From NCBI RefSeq assembly GCF_046630315.1, contig NZ_LQBD01000036.1:1-64000 (forward strand): a stretch of 64,000 nucleotides of DNA. The letters run 5' to 3'. The position numbers and the translations under genes are program-made. The DNA comes from Brucella anthropi_A. Lineage in GTDB: Bacteria > Pseudomonadota > Alphaproteobacteria > Rhizobiales > Rhizobiaceae. The notes beneath the pieces were generated by a model. The model saw only the letters and a program-made list of their open reading frames with translations. It did no database searches and was not told the DNA's origin. Below, in pieces: positions 50,681 through 60,438 of the stretch. Every line of letters begins with the position of its first letter. Positions within the stretch are counted from its first letter, which is position 1.

Positions 50681-51451
50681 ATGCTGGAATTCTACGGAAA
50701 GAGATTTGAAAGCCGCCTTCTGCTCGGCACCGCGCAATATCCCTCGCCCGCTATCCTTGCGGATGCGGTGCGCGCCTCGCAGGCCGGGATCGTCACCGTG
50801 TCGCTACGCCGGGAAAGCGGCGAAGCGCGTGCCGGTCAGGATTTCTGGGCGCTCATCAAGGAGCTTGGCGTGGCCGTTCTGCCCAATACGGCGGGCTGTC
50901 ACACACCGCGCGAGGCAATAACCACGGCGCATATGGCGCGCGAGGTGTTCGGCACCAGCTGGATCAAGCTCGAAGTGATCGGCGACACCGACACCTTGCA
51001 GCCGGACCCGTTCGGGCTGGTCGAGGCGGCGCGCGTTCTGTGCGACGAGGGTTTTGCGGTCTTTCCCTATATGAATGACGATCTGGTCGTGGCGGAAAAG
51101 CTCCTTGAGGCAGGATGCAAGGTCTTGATGCCGTGGGGCGCGCCCATCGGCTCGGGACGCGGCCTCAACAACCCATACGCGCTCAAAACCATGCGCGCGC
51201 ATTTCCCCGACATTCCGCTGGTGGTCGATGCGGGCATCGGCGTGCCGTCCCATGCGGCGGCGGCGATGGAACTTGGTTTCGACGCCGTGCTCATCAACAC
51301 CGCCGTCGCCAAGGCTGGCGATCCGGCGGCGATGGCGCGCGCCTTTGCGCTGGCGGTCGAGGCCGGGCGGCTTGCCTGTGAGGCCGACCCGATCGAAGCC
51401 CGCGACATGGCGGCACCTTCCACCCCCCTTCTCGGAAAGGCATTCCTGTGA
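50681..51451 (+). CDS. thiG: Thiazole synthase
   Basis: 256 residues, from the ATG after GGAGG (inside the thiS end). TIM barrel with LLLGTAQYPSP, Schiff-base Lys96 in SWIKLEVIGDT, GCKVLMPWGAPIGSG, VDAGIGVPSHAAAAMELG. Builds thiazole phosphate from deoxyxylulose-5-phosphate, iminoglycine and ThiS sulfur. GTGA overlap with thiE. Confidence 0.96.
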   Translation: MLEFYGKRFESRLLLGTAQYPSPAILADAVRASQAGIVTVSLRRESGEARAGQDFWALIKELGVAVLPNTAGCHTPREAITTAHMAREVFGTSWIKLEVIGDTDTLQPDPFGLVEAARVLCDEGFAVFPYMNDDLVVAEKLLEAGCKVLMPWGAPIGSGRGLNNPYALKTMRAHFPDIPLVVDAGIGVPSHAAAAMELGFDAVLINTAVAKAGDPAAMARAFALAVEAGRLACEADPIEARDMAAPSTPLLGKAFL

Positions 51452-52059
51452 CGGCACTCGATCCCTTCTACCCGATTTTCGACAGCGCGGACTGGCTGGA
51501 GCGCATGGTGCCGCTCGGCATCAGGCTGGTGCAATTGCGCGTGAAGAACAGAAGCGAGCCGGAGCTTCGCGCTGAAATCCGTGCCGCCCGCGACGTCTGC
51601 GCCGCGCATCGATGCCAGCTCATCGTCAACGATTACTGGAAACTGGCGCTGGAGGAAGGCTGCGACTTCATCCATCTCGGCCAGGAAGACCTTGACGATG
51701 CCGATCTTAACGCCATCCGCGCCGGTGGCCTGAAGCTTGGCGTTTCAAGCCATGACGCAGCCGAACTTGACCGCGCTTTGTCGGTCAGGCCCGATTATAT
51801 CGCGCTCGGCCCCGTCTATCCGACCATTCTCAAGAAGATGAAATGGCACGAGCAGGGCCTGCCGCGCCTTGGAGAATGGAAAGCGCGGATCGGCGATATC
51901 CCGCTGGTGGGCATCGGGGGATTAAACGTCGAACGCGCGCCGGGCGTTTTCGATGCGGGCGCGGACATTGTTTCCGTCGTGACCGACATCACGCTTCACG
52001 CCGATCCGGCCGCGCGCGTTCGCGAATGGATCACCGTCACCCGGCCTTTCGTCGTCTGA
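51448..52059 (+). CDS. thiE: Thiamine phosphate synthase
   Basis: 203 residues, GTG start overlapping the thiG stop. TIM barrel with LVQLRVKNRSE, LIVNDYWKLALEEGCDFIHLGQEDL, IALGPVYPTILK, PLVGIGGL and AGADIVSVVTDI. Joins HMP-diphosphate and thiazole phosphate to thiamin phosphate. Some substrate-loop residues differ from E. coli (NDYW instead of NDR/H-D), as in other rhizobial ThiE proteins. Confidence 0.92.
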   Translation: MTALDPFYPIFDSADWLERMVPLGIRLVQLRVKNRSEPELRAEIRAARDVCAAHRCQLIVNDYWKLALEEGCDFIHLGQEDLDDADLNAIRAGGLKLGVSSHDAAELDRALSVRPDYIALGPVYPTILKKMKWHEQGLPRLGEWKARIGDIPLVGIGGLNVERAPGVFDAGADIVSVVTDITLHADPAARVREWITVTRPFVV

Positions 52060-52082
52060 AATCACAGCTCTGGAGGAACATC

Positions 52083-53060
52083 ATGAAGAAAATGGCATTT
52101 GCCGCGCTGTTCGGCGCGGCGCTCAGCTTCGCCTCGTCGGCGGAAGCCGCGGAAGCCAATGACAGGCTGAAGCTCATCCTCGACTGGTATGTGAACCCCG
52201 ATCACGGGCCGATCATCGTTGCCGACAAGCTCGGCTACTTCAGGCAAGCGGGGCTGGACGTGGATATCGTCGCGCCTGCCGATGCTTCCGTGCCGCCGAA
52301 AATGGTTGCCGCCGGTCAGGCCGACCTTGCCGTCTCCTATCAGCAGCAGGTGCATCTGCAAGTGCATGAGGGCCTGCCGGTCATCCGTGTCGGCACGCTG
52401 ATCGACTCGCCGCTCAACTGCCTGATGACCCGCGATGACGGATCAGTGAATGCAATTGCCGATCTCAAGGGCAAGAAGATCGGCTATTCGGTTGCGGGCG
52501 TCGAGGAAACCCTGCTCGGCACCATTCTCGGCCGGCATGGCATCACGCTTTCCGATGTCGAACTCATCAATGTCAATTTCTCGCTGGCGCCATCGCTGAT
52601 GTCGAAACAGGTCGATGCGGTGATGGGCGCCTATCGCAATGTGGAACTGAACCAGATGGCCGTCGAGGGCGTTCCCGGCAAGTGCTTCTTCGTCGAGGAG
52701 GAAGGCGTGCCGGTCTATGACGAGCTGGTCTATGTCGCAAACAGCGACAAGCTCGACGCGGCGGAGAAGGACAAGATTTCCCGCTTTCTGGCCGCCACAG
52801 AAAAGGCCGCGCAATATATCGTCAATCACCCGGAGAAGAGCTACGAGGTCTTTACCTCCTACAGCACGGAACTGAAGGATGAATTGAACCAGCGCGCGTG
52901 GAAAGACACGGTTGCCCGCTTCTCGCGCGCGCCGGCAAGCCTCGATCATGGCCGCTGGAGCCGCTACGAAGCCTATCTGAAGGACCATGGCCTTGTGCCG
53001 TCCATCCTGCCGGTCGAAAAATTCGCCATCGACGTCAATGCGGGAGGGAGCAGGTCATGA
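52083..53060 (+). CDS. thiY: ABC binding protein for a thiamin precursor (ThiY-like, NMT1/THI5 family)
   Basis: 325 residues after GGAGGAAC. Signal peptide MKKMAFAALFGAALSFASS, cleaved near AEA. NMT1-like pattern: LKLILDWYVNPDHGPIIVADKLGYF, PPKMVAAGQADLAVSYQQQVHLQ and KGKKIGYSVAGVEETLLGTIL. In the thi operon next to tenA it most likely binds N-formyl-aminopyrimidine (FAMP) or HMP in the periplasm. 4-nt overlap with tenA. Confidence 0.87.
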   Translation: MKKMAFAALFGAALSFASSAEAAEANDRLKLILDWYVNPDHGPIIVADKLGYFRQAGLDVDIVAPADASVPPKMVAAGQADLAVSYQQQVHLQVHEGLPVIRVGTLIDSPLNCLMTRDDGSVNAIADLKGKKIGYSVAGVEETLLGTILGRHGITLSDVELINVNFSLAPSLMSKQVDAVMGAYRNVELNQMAVEGVPGKCFFVEEEGVPVYDELVYVANSDKLDAAEKDKISRFLAATEKAAQYIVNHPEKSYEVFTSYSTELKDELNQRAWKDTVARFSRAPASLDHGRWSRYEAYLKDHGLVPSILPVEKFAIDVNAGGSRS

Positions 53061-53755
53061 GCCAGCCGCAGCCGCATTATTCATCCGAACTGTTCACGCG
53101 CCTTCGCGCCGCGACGCTTGCCGACTGGAAACCCTATATCGAGCATGATTTCGTGCTGGGGCTTGGCGACGGCACGCTGCCGAAAGCGGCCTTCCTGCAT
53201 TATCTGCGGCAGGATTATGTCTATCTGCACCACTATGCCCGCGCCTTCGCGCTCGGCGTCGTCAAGGCCAACAGCTTGCAGGAAACGCGGCTCTGCGCCG
53301 ATATCATGCACGGTCTTGCCCATATGGAACTGCCTTTGCATGTCAGCATCTGCGCCCGTGAAGGCATCAGCGAGGACGCGCTTTACGCCACGAAGGAGGA
53401 GCCGGAAAACCTTGCCTATACGCGCTATGTGCTCGATTGCGGACAGGCGGGCGATTTTCTCGACCTGCTGACGGCGCTGGTGCCCTGCGCGCACGGCTAT
53501 GGCGAGATCGGCCTCAACCTTGCCGCCACGGCCTTGCCCGGCACGCCCTATCAGGAATGGATCGACACCTATGCCGGGCCTGAATATCAGGATATGTGCC
53601 ACACGGTGGGCAGGCTTTTCGATCAGGCCGCGAAGGACCGCATCGGCTGCGATTTCGAGAAAAGCCCGCGCTGGCCAAGACTCTGCCAGATTTTTGCGAC
53701 CGCAAGCAGGCTCGAAGCCGATTTCTGGTCCATGGGTTTGAAAGCCGGATCGTGA
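53057..53755 (+). CDS. tenA: Thiaminase II / aminopyrimidine aminohydrolase
   Basis: 232 residues from ATG at 53057 inside the thiY stop. All-helical TenA fold: FVLGLGDGTLPKAAFLHYLRQDYVYL, ADIMHGLAHMEL, catalytic Cys144 in ALVPCAHGYGEIG, then YAGPEYQ. Hydrolyses aminopyrimidine salvaged from degraded thiamin to HMP, the step after uptake by the ThiY system. GTGA overlap with the permease. Confidence 0.94.
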   Translation: MSQPQPHYSSELFTRLRAATLADWKPYIEHDFVLGLGDGTLPKAAFLHYLRQDYVYLHHYARAFALGVVKANSLQETRLCADIMHGLAHMELPLHVSICAREGISEDALYATKEEPENLAYTRYVLDCGQAGDFLDLLTALVPCAHGYGEIGLNLAATALPGTPYQEWIDTYAGPEYQDMCHTVGRLFDQAAKDRIGCDFEKSPRWPRLCQIFATASRLEADFWSMGLKAGS

Positions 53756-54528
53756 ACGCGGCGCTCCCGAACCGAAGCCGAATGAAGCGCGCCGCCGATG
53801 GTTTCCTGTCGGTGGCGGCGGCACTCGCCATCTGGCAGGCGGTGGTCAGCATCGGGCAGATGCCGCGCTTCATCCTGCCGGGACCGCTCGATGTCGTGCA
53901 GGCGCTCGTGGCGAATGCGGGGCTGATCGCGGAAAACGCGGCCGCCACCATCGGCGAGGTGCTGGGCGGTCTGGTGCTGGGCTGCGCGGTCGGGATCGCG
54001 ACCGCAATCGGGCTGATGATGTCGCCGCTCGCGCAGCGGCTCGTCATGCCGGTGATGGTGTTCAGCCAGGCCATCCCGATCTTCGCGCTCGCGCCCATTT
54101 TGACCTTGTGGCTCGGCTACGGCCCCGCATCGAAGGTCGCGGTCACAGTGCTGATGATCTTCTTTCCGGTTGTCTCCACCTTTTTCGACGGGATGCGGCG
54201 CACCGAAACGAGCCTGATCGACGCGGCGGAAATTCTGGGGGCCGGACGCATGGCGATCCTGTTTCGCATCCGCATCCCCTCCGCCTTTCCGTCACTGGCG
54301 TCGGGCCTCAGCCTCGCCGCCGTCTATGCGCCCATCGGGGCGGTGGTGGGCGAGTGGGTCGGCGCATCGAAGGGCCTCGGCTATCTGATGCTGCTTGCCA
54401 ATGGGCGCGCCAAGGTGGACCTCATGTTTGCCTGCCTGTTCGTGCTGGCGGCTTTCACCATGGTGCTGCATGGGCTTGTTTCGCATTTTGCCCGCAAGCT
54501 TGCCGCCTGGCCGAAAAAAACCGCATGA
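53752..54528 (+). CDS. thiX: ABC transporter permease for a thiamin precursor (ThiX-like)
   Basis: 258 residues, GTG start overlapping the tenA stop; an ATG at 53782 is an alternative. Six membrane segments and the EAA loop TSLIDAAEILGAGRMAILFRI, end GAVVGEWVGASKGLGYLMLLANGR, as in the SsuC/TauC/ThiX class. Partner of ThiY. No ATPase gene (ThiZ) follows; the operon ends at the terminator. Confidence 0.88.
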   Translation: MNAALPNRSRMKRAADGFLSVAAALAIWQAVVSIGQMPRFILPGPLDVVQALVANAGLIAENAAATIGEVLGGLVLGCAVGIATAIGLMMSPLAQRLVMPVMVFSQAIPIFALAPILTLWLGYGPASKVAVTVLMIFFPVVSTFFDGMRRTETSLIDAAEILGAGRMAILFRIRIPSAFPSLASGLSLAAVYAPIGAVVGEWVGASKGLGYLMLLANGRAKVDLMFACLFVLAAFTMVLHGLVSHFARKLAAWPKKTA

Positions 54529-54530
54529 AA

Positions 54531-54554
54531 AAACCGGCGGTCGCCCGCCGGTTT
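54531..54554. terminator. Bidirectional terminator after the thiamine operon
   Basis: AAACCGGCGG (54531-54540) pairs with CCGCCGGTTT (54545-54554), loop TCGC, A-run upstream and T-run downstream. Shared with the convergent aldehyde dehydrogenase gene. Confidence 0.9.
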
Positions 54555-54572
54555 TCGCATTCATCAAGGTCA

Positions 54573-56006
54573 TCAGGCCAGCGTATAGGCCGTCTTGACG
54601 GTGGTGTAGAACTCGGCTGCATAGCGCCCCTGCTCGCGCGGGCCGAAGCTCGATCCCTTGCGCCCGCCAAACGGCACATGGAAATCGACGCCTGCCGTCG
54701 GCAGATTGACCATCACCATGCCCGCTTCCGAATTGCGCTTGAAATGGGTCGCATATTTCAGGCTCGTCGTGCAGATGCCCGACGACAGGCCGAAGCTCGT
54801 ATCGTTGGCCGTGGCAAGCGCTTCCTCATAATCCTTCACGCGGATGACCGAGGCGACGGGCCCAAAGATTTCCTCGCGGCTGATGCGCATCTGATTGGTG
54901 GCTTCCGTGAAGAGCGCCGGCTGGAGATAGAAGCCCGGCGTTTCGCGGTTGAGACGCTCGCCGCCAAAGGCAAGCTTCGCACCTTCCTTGCGGCCGATCT
55001 CGATATAATCCATGTCCTGCTTGAGCTGGCTTTCATCCACGACCGGGCCGATATGGGTGCCCTGCTTCAGCGCATTGTCGACCACGACGGTCTTCAGCTT
55101 TTCGATTGCCGCGGCGACGAACTTGTCGTGGATGCCTTCCGTCACGATGATGCGCGAGGAAGCCGTGCAGCGCTGGCCGGTGGAGAAGAAGGCGGAATTG
55201 ACGACCGATTCAACCGCGACATCGAGATCGGCATCGTCCAGAACGACGACCGGGTTCTTGCCGCCCATTTCAAGCTGGAAGCGGCGGTTATGCTCGATGG
55301 AGGCCGCCGCCACGCGCTTGCCCGTGCCGGTCGATCCGGTGAAGGTGACGGCGTTGACATCCGCGCTGTCGAGGATGGTCTGGCCGACCACAGACCCCTT
55401 GCCCATGACGAGGTTGAGAACGCCCTTTGGCAGACCGGCGCGATGGAGAATATCGACAATCGCCCAGGAGCAGCCCGGCACGAGGTCGGCCGGCTTGAAA
55501 ACGATCGTATTGCCATAGCAAAGGGCCGGCGCGATCTTCCATGCGGGAATGGCGATCGGGAAGTTCCACGGCGTGATGATGCCGACCACGCCGACCGGCT
55601 CCCGCGTGACCTCGACACCGATGCCCGGACGGGCGGATGGCAGAACCTCGCCAGCAAGGCGAAGGGCTTCGCCTGCGAAGAAATCGAAAATCTGGCTGGC
55701 GCGGATGGTTTCGCCAATCCCCTCAGCCAGTGTCTTGCCTTCCTCGCGCGACAACAGACGGCCAAGCTCGTCCTTGCGCGCCAGGATTTCGTCGGCGGTC
55801 TTGCGCAGGATGGCGTGCCGCTCCAGAATGCCGGACCGCGACCAGGCCGGGAAAGCGGCCTTTGCAGCGGCAATCGCAGCCTTGGTGTCCTCGGCGGTCG
55901 CCCGCGCATAGGTTCCCACGACATCATTGGTGTCCGAAGGATTGATATTGGCGATCCCGTCGCCGCCGACCCATTCGCCCGCAATCAGATTTTGATGAAT
56001 TGTCAT
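54573..56006 (-). CDS. Aldehyde dehydrogenase, possibly 2-ketoglutarate-semialdehyde type
   Basis: 477 residues from the ATG at 56006 behind GGGAGAG. ALDH signatures: GIITPWNFPIAIPAWKIAPAL, FTGSTGTGKRVAAAS, catalytic Glu in QLEMGGKNP and Cys in NSAFFSTGQRCTASSR, closing PFGGRKGSSFGPREQG. The pattern DSFGLSSGICT and PTAGVDFHVPFGGRKGSS is seen in 2-ketoglutarate-semialdehyde (2,5-dioxovalerate) dehydrogenases of sugar-acid routes; exact substrate uncertain. Single gene. Confidence 0.85.
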   Translation of the reverse strand: MTIHQNLIAGEWVGGDGIANINPSDTNDVVGTYARATAEDTKAAIAAAKAAFPAWSRSGILERHAILRKTADEILARKDELGRLLSREEGKTLAEGIGETIRASQIFDFFAGEALRLAGEVLPSARPGIGVEVTREPVGVVGIITPWNFPIAIPAWKIAPALCYGNTIVFKPADLVPGCSWAIVDILHRAGLPKGVLNLVMGKGSVVGQTILDSADVNAVTFTGSTGTGKRVAAASIEHNRRFQLEMGGKNPVVVLDDADLDVAVESVVNSAFFSTGQRCTASSRIIVTEGIHDKFVAAAIEKLKTVVVDNALKQGTHIGPVVDESQLKQDMDYIEIGRKEGAKLAFGGERLNRETPGFYLQPALFTEATNQMRISREEIFGPVASVIRVKDYEEALATANDTSFGLSSGICTTSLKYATHFKRNSEAGMVMVNLPTAGVDFHVPFGGRKGSSFGPREQGRYAAEFYTTVKTAYTLA

Positions 56007-56468
56007 GAAACTCTCCCTGTGCGCCGCACTGATATATCTCAAGATGAGCCTTCGCCCATGAGCCGTGGAATTGCAAGGCCACAGCCGCCTTGTAACGAAA
56101 AAAGTGAAATACGGACCCGATGACGGCCAGCGGAAGGCTTGCAAATTTGTCACAGTCAAATCCGTGGATGGACAAACCACCATTTTGCGCCTTGGCAAAA
56201 CTTTCTGCTCATTTATTGTGCACCCATCTGCAACACTGGCAAGAGGTATGAGATGCGTGTCTATTACCCATTCCCGATGGTGCCCAGTGTTCGCGCGGGC
56301 GCTTCCAAGCTTTAAGTCCTTGGCCCGCAATGCAGGCTAAGGCCTGAACGCCCGTCCAGGGCGCAATTTCAAATCATCGCTTATCGTGGCCCTCTTTTGC
56401 GGGCCGATAGTCCTGTTTTCTCGATCAAGGGACCAGCATCCGTCTTCGCACGGGCTGGTGGTATTCAT
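56007..56468. other. Divergent intergenic region
   Basis: 462 bp between the aldehyde dehydrogenase start and the ABC exporter start. Contains GATATATC (56031-56038) and a short CGCCC/GGGCG hairpin (56349-56363). No convincing gene or repeat; presumably carries both promoters. Confidence 0.5.
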
Positions 56469-58271
56469 ATGACTCGGTTTCGCATCGATTTCCGGGGACC
56501 TGCCTTCCGCAATGTCCTCGGCTACACTTTCAGCCATTGGCGAAGTCAGCCCTTGCGGCTGTCGCTGATGATAATCGGCATGCTGCTTGCAACAGCCGCA
56601 GATGTTCTGACGCCGCTCTATTCCGGGCGGCTGGTGGATTCACTGTCACTGGGCGCCGGCGCCTGGGACGCCGCCATCCATGCCCTCATCATCCTGCTTT
56701 CGCTGGGCGCGCTGGCGCTCGTCTCGCGGCAGGTGACGTTCTATGTCCTCACCGATTTCACCTTGAAAATCATGAGCGACATGGCGGCAAGCGCCTTCCG
56801 CAAGCTGCAACGCTTCTCGACCGACTGGCACGCCAATGCCTTTGCCGGATCGACGGTGCGCAAGGTGACGCGCGGCATGTGGGCGCTCGACCTGCTCAAC
56901 GACACACTCATCATCGCGCTTCTGCCCTCGCTCCTGATGCTGCTGGGCTCGGTGGTGCTGCTGGCCTGGTTCTGGCCGCTGATGGGGCTGCTGGTCGCCA
57001 TCGGCTCGGTGCTTTACATCGCCTGCACGGTCGTGATTTCGCTCGGCTTCGTTGCGCCTGCGGCAACGCTTGCCAATAGCTGGGACACGCGCATGGGCGG
57101 CGCGCTGGCCGATGCCATTTCGTGCAATGCCGTCGTCAAGGCTTTCGGAGCGGAGCGGCGCGAGGATGCGCGGCTGGCCAAGGTTGTGAACAAATGGCGC
57201 GGCCGCACACGGCGCACATGGCTGATCGGCACGCTGAACGGCTTCATTCAGGGCATGAACCTCCTGGTGATGCGCGGCGTCATCATTGCCTTTGCGCTCT
57301 ATCTGTGGACCAGGGGACAGGCGACAGCCGGCGACATCACCTTCGTCCTGACAGCCTTCTTCATGCTGCAAGGCTATCTTCGCGATGTGGGCATGCATAT
57401 CCGCAACCTGCAACGCTCGGTCAACGACATGGAGGAACTGGTCGATATCGAGGCACAGCCCTACGGCATTGCCGACAAGCCCGGTGCTCCGGCGATCAGG
57501 ATCGGAGACGGCGCGATCACCTTCGATCACGTCACCTTCCATTACGGCAATCACGAAGTCGCCCTCTATCGCGACTTCTCGGTCAGGATCGAGGCCGGAG
57601 AACGTGTCGGTCTGGTCGGGCATTCGGGTTCGGGCAAGACAACCTTCGTCAAGCTCATCCAGCGTCTCTACGACGTCAATGGCGGCGCGATTCTGATCGA
57701 CGGGCAGAACATTGCCGATGTCACGCAGGCATCGCTCCGATCGCAGATTGCCATCGTGCAGCAGGAGCCGATCCTGTTCCACCGGACGCTGGCCGAAAAC
57801 ATCGCCTATGCCCGCCCCGGCGCGACACAGGCCGAGATCGAGGAAGCCGCACGCCTTGCAAGCGCGCATGACTTCATCACCCGCTTGCCGAAGGGCTATG
57901 CAACGCTTGTCGGCGAACGCGGCGTGAAGCTTTCCGGCGGTGAACGCCAGCGTGTGGCGATTGCCCGCGCCTTTCTGGCGGATGCACCGATCCTCATTCT
58001 GGATGAAGCCACATCAAGCCTCGATTCAGAATCGGAAGTGCTGATCCAGCAGGCGATGGAGCGGCTGATGGTGGGGCGCACAACGCTGGTCATCGCCCAC
58101 CGGCTTTCGACAGTGCGCGCGCTCGACCGGCTGCTCGTTTTCGACAAGGGCAAGATCCTCGAGGAAGGCGATCACGACGCGCTTATCCGCAAGCCGGACG
58201 GCATCTATCGCCGCCTGTTCGAGCGGCAGGCGCTGGAACTGACCAAGGGACTGGAAGACGTCATTTCGTAA
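56469..58271 (+). CDS. ABC exporter (fused membrane and ATPase domains)
   Basis: 600 residues from the ATG at 56469 (MTRFRIDFRGPAFRNVL); an upstream in-frame ATG at 56397 would add 24 unlikely residues. Six membrane segments in the first 330 residues, then ATPase: VGHSGSGKTTFVKLIQRLYD, QQEPILFHRTLAENI, LSGGERQRVAIARAFL, ILILDEATSSLDSESE. Type-IV half-transporter of the MsbA/multidrug class, probably a homodimer in the inner membrane. Cargo unknown. Confidence 0.9.
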   Translation: MTRFRIDFRGPAFRNVLGYTFSHWRSQPLRLSLMIIGMLLATAADVLTPLYSGRLVDSLSLGAGAWDAAIHALIILLSLGALALVSRQVTFYVLTDFTLKIMSDMAASAFRKLQRFSTDWHANAFAGSTVRKVTRGMWALDLLNDTLIIALLPSLLMLLGSVVLLAWFWPLMGLLVAIGSVLYIACTVVISLGFVAPAATLANSWDTRMGGALADAISCNAVVKAFGAERREDARLAKVVNKWRGRTRRTWLIGTLNGFIQGMNLLVMRGVIIAFALYLWTRGQATAGDITFVLTAFFMLQGYLRDVGMHIRNLQRSVNDMEELVDIEAQPYGIADKPGAPAIRIGDGAITFDHVTFHYGNHEVALYRDFSVRIEAGERVGLVGHSGSGKTTFVKLIQRLYDVNGGAILIDGQNIADVTQASLRSQIAIVQQEPILFHRTLAENIAYARPGATQAEIEEAARLASAHDFITRLPKGYATLVGERGVKLSGGERQRVAIARAFLADAPILILDEATSSLDSESEVLIQQAMERLMVGRTTLVIAHRLSTVRALDRLLVFDKGKILEEGDHDALIRKPDGIYRRLFERQALELTKGLEDVIS

Positions 58272-58295
58272 TCCACCCCGCCAAATGGTCATGGG

Positions 58296-58320
58296 CAGGG
58301 CCGGACACGTTCCGGCCCTG
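58296..58320 (+). terminator. Terminator of the ABC exporter gene
   Basis: CAGGGCCGGA (58296-58305) pairs with TCCGGCCCTG (58311-58320), loop CACGT, then TCTTCATTTTAT. Confidence 0.85.
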
Positions 58321-58524
58321 TCTTCATTTTATATCTGTTTGTTTTTATGCCTGTTTTTACCCGGAAACCGGCGCCCGCCTTCGGGGGGCATGCGCCATTC
58401 ATCATCCATTCAGATCACGGTGCGTATCACGCGCGGCGCAAGCGGTGCCCAAACGTGAGTTGACATTTCCATGACGGAAATGTGACAGGCTTTTTGTGAA
58501 ATATTGGGAGTGAGCGAGTAGATC

Positions 58525-60438
58525 ATGCCGGGTGTGATGGAAAACGCTGCCGCGCGTCGCTGGAGCGATGCCGCGATTTTCGGGCCTGCCCGTATTGCCT
58601 GGCCGCTGCGTCTTGGCGCAATCGCGCTTGCCTCCATCGTGCTGTCCACCCTTCTCGTTTTCGCCATCGAATGGATCGTGCGCGGCTCGTTCACCGAAAC
58701 GATGCAGTTTTTCCGCACGCCGCATAAGCCCGCCTGGACCACAGTTGCGCTGTTCGTCGTGGTGCTGACGGCAAGCGATGCCGTTTTCGGGCGCATCCAT
58801 TACGGCTTTTTCGTCATTGGTCCGCTGGCGCTGATCGCCGCCACCACCGCGCGCGAAAAGAGCCTCTATCTCGGCGATCCGCTTTATCCGAGTGACTTTC
58901 TCTATGCCCGCCAGATCGTGGACCTGCTGCCGCTTCTGGTGCGGGACCGTCCATGGAGCGCTGTCGGCATAGCGCTGCTTCTCATCGCTTCCGCGGCCCT
59001 GATGATTGGCGTGACCCTGTTCTGGTGGCGGCGCTTCGACCCCATTCCGTGGAAGGGGCGGGGGCTGCGCCTCGCCTTCGCGCTGCCGCTGCTGGCCTGG
59101 TTCGCGGTGATTTCAGACTATGCAAGCTTTTCGCTGGCGCGCGACCGGCTGCGCATTCTGCCGATCATGTGGGACCAGAAGGAAAACTACGCGCATAATG
59201 GCTTTACCATGGCCTTCATTCTGAATGTGCCGATGGCGACCGTCTTCGCGCCAGAAGGCTATTCTGCGGACGCGATTGCAGCCATCGAACCGCCCGCGCA
59301 GTTGATCCCGGCCACGTTCGGCAGCAGCAGCAGGCCGGATATCATCATGGTGATGAGCGAATCCTTCTGGGACCCCACACGGCTTCCGGGTGTGGCTTTC
59401 AGCGCCGACCCGATCCCGACGGTGCGCGCGGAACAATCCGGCCACGTCTTCTCGCCGGAATTCGGCGGCATGACCGCCAATGTGGAATTCGAGGCGCTGA
59501 CCGGGTTTTCCAAGGCCTTCCTGCCTTCCGGCAGCATTCCCTATCAGCAATATGTCCGCCGTCCGCTTCCCTCGCTCGCAAGCTTCTTCAAGGATCAGGG
59601 CTATGCGACGCGGGCGATCCACCCCTATCGCCAGTGGTTCTGGAATCGCGGTCCGGTCTATGAAAACATGGGCTTCGACAAGTTCATGTCGGAAGAAAAC
59701 ATGCCGCCGCTGGAAAAGCGCGGCGCGCTGGCCTCCGATGCGGCCCTGACCAATGAAATCATCCGCGAAGCAGATGCCATGGACGCGCCGTTCTTCTTCT
59801 TCGCGGTTTCCCTTCAGGGCCATGGCCCTTATGAGACCAATCGTTACCCGGATTCCAGGCTCGAAGTGCAGGCCGACACCAGCGACCATGCGCGCCAGTC
59901 CATCCGCTCCTATGCGCAAGGCGCCATGGATGCCGATGCAAGCCTGGCGCGGCTGATGGAATGGGCGTCCAGGCGCGACCGCGAAACCATCCTGGTGTTC
60001 TTCGGGGATCACCTGCCGCCGCTCGGTCCCGTCTATGTCGAGACAGGCTTCATGGCAAACCGCGTCGCAAGCCGCACGGCCCCTGCCGCCGACATGATGT
60101 TGCAGCACGAAACGCCGCTCGTCCTCTGGTCAAACAAGCGAGGCGCGGAGCGGGGAACCGGCACGATCAGCCCGGCCTTCCTGCCGCTGCACATTCTGGA
60201 TATGGCCGGGATGCAGCACCCTTATTACACAGGCTTCCTGCGCCAGTTGCACGAGCGTTACCGGGTTGTCGACAATCATGCCGTTTTCGACCGGTCGGAA
60301 AACGCCGAGGAAGGCTGGCAGCAGCGTCCGCCCTTCCCGCCGCTGCTCAGCGATTACCAGATGCTGCAATATGACATGATCTTCGGCGGCAATTATGCGC
60401 GCGAACGGTTCTTCCCCGCGCATCCCGCGCAGAGCTAA
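58525..60438 (+). CDS. LTA synthase-like membrane phosphoglycerol transferase (sulfatase fold)
   Basis: 637 residues. Four to five membrane segments in the first 200 residues, then a periplasmic alkaline-phosphatase-fold domain: DIIMVMSESFWDPT (metal Glu279), candidate nucleophile Thr317 in GGMTANVEFEALTG, and FFGDHLPPLG near residue 495 for the second metal. Related to LtaS and OpgB/MdoB, which move phosphoglycerol from phosphatidylglycerol. In this group the acceptor could be periplasmic cyclic glucan, an inference. Its last bases overlap the end of the opposite LacI gene by 4 nt. Confidence 0.85.
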   Translation: MPGVMENAAARRWSDAAIFGPARIAWPLRLGAIALASIVLSTLLVFAIEWIVRGSFTETMQFFRTPHKPAWTTVALFVVVLTASDAVFGRIHYGFFVIGPLALIAATTAREKSLYLGDPLYPSDFLYARQIVDLLPLLVRDRPWSAVGIALLLIASAALMIGVTLFWWRRFDPIPWKGRGLRLAFALPLLAWFAVISDYASFSLARDRLRILPIMWDQKENYAHNGFTMAFILNVPMATVFAPEGYSADAIAAIEPPAQLIPATFGSSSRPDIIMVMSESFWDPTRLPGVAFSADPIPTVRAEQSGHVFSPEFGGMTANVEFEALTGFSKAFLPSGSIPYQQYVRRPLPSLASFFKDQGYATRAIHPYRQWFWNRGPVYENMGFDKFMSEENMPPLEKRGALASDAALTNEIIREADAMDAPFFFFAVSLQGHGPYETNRYPDSRLEVQADTSDHARQSIRSYAQGAMDADASLARLMEWASRRDRETILVFFGDHLPPLGPVYVETGFMANRVASRTAPAADMMLQHETPLVLWSNKRGAERGTGTISPAFLPLHILDMAGMQHPYYTGFLRQLHERYRVVDNHAVFDRSENAEEGWQQRPPFPPLLSDYQMLQYDMIFGGNYARERFFPAHPAQS

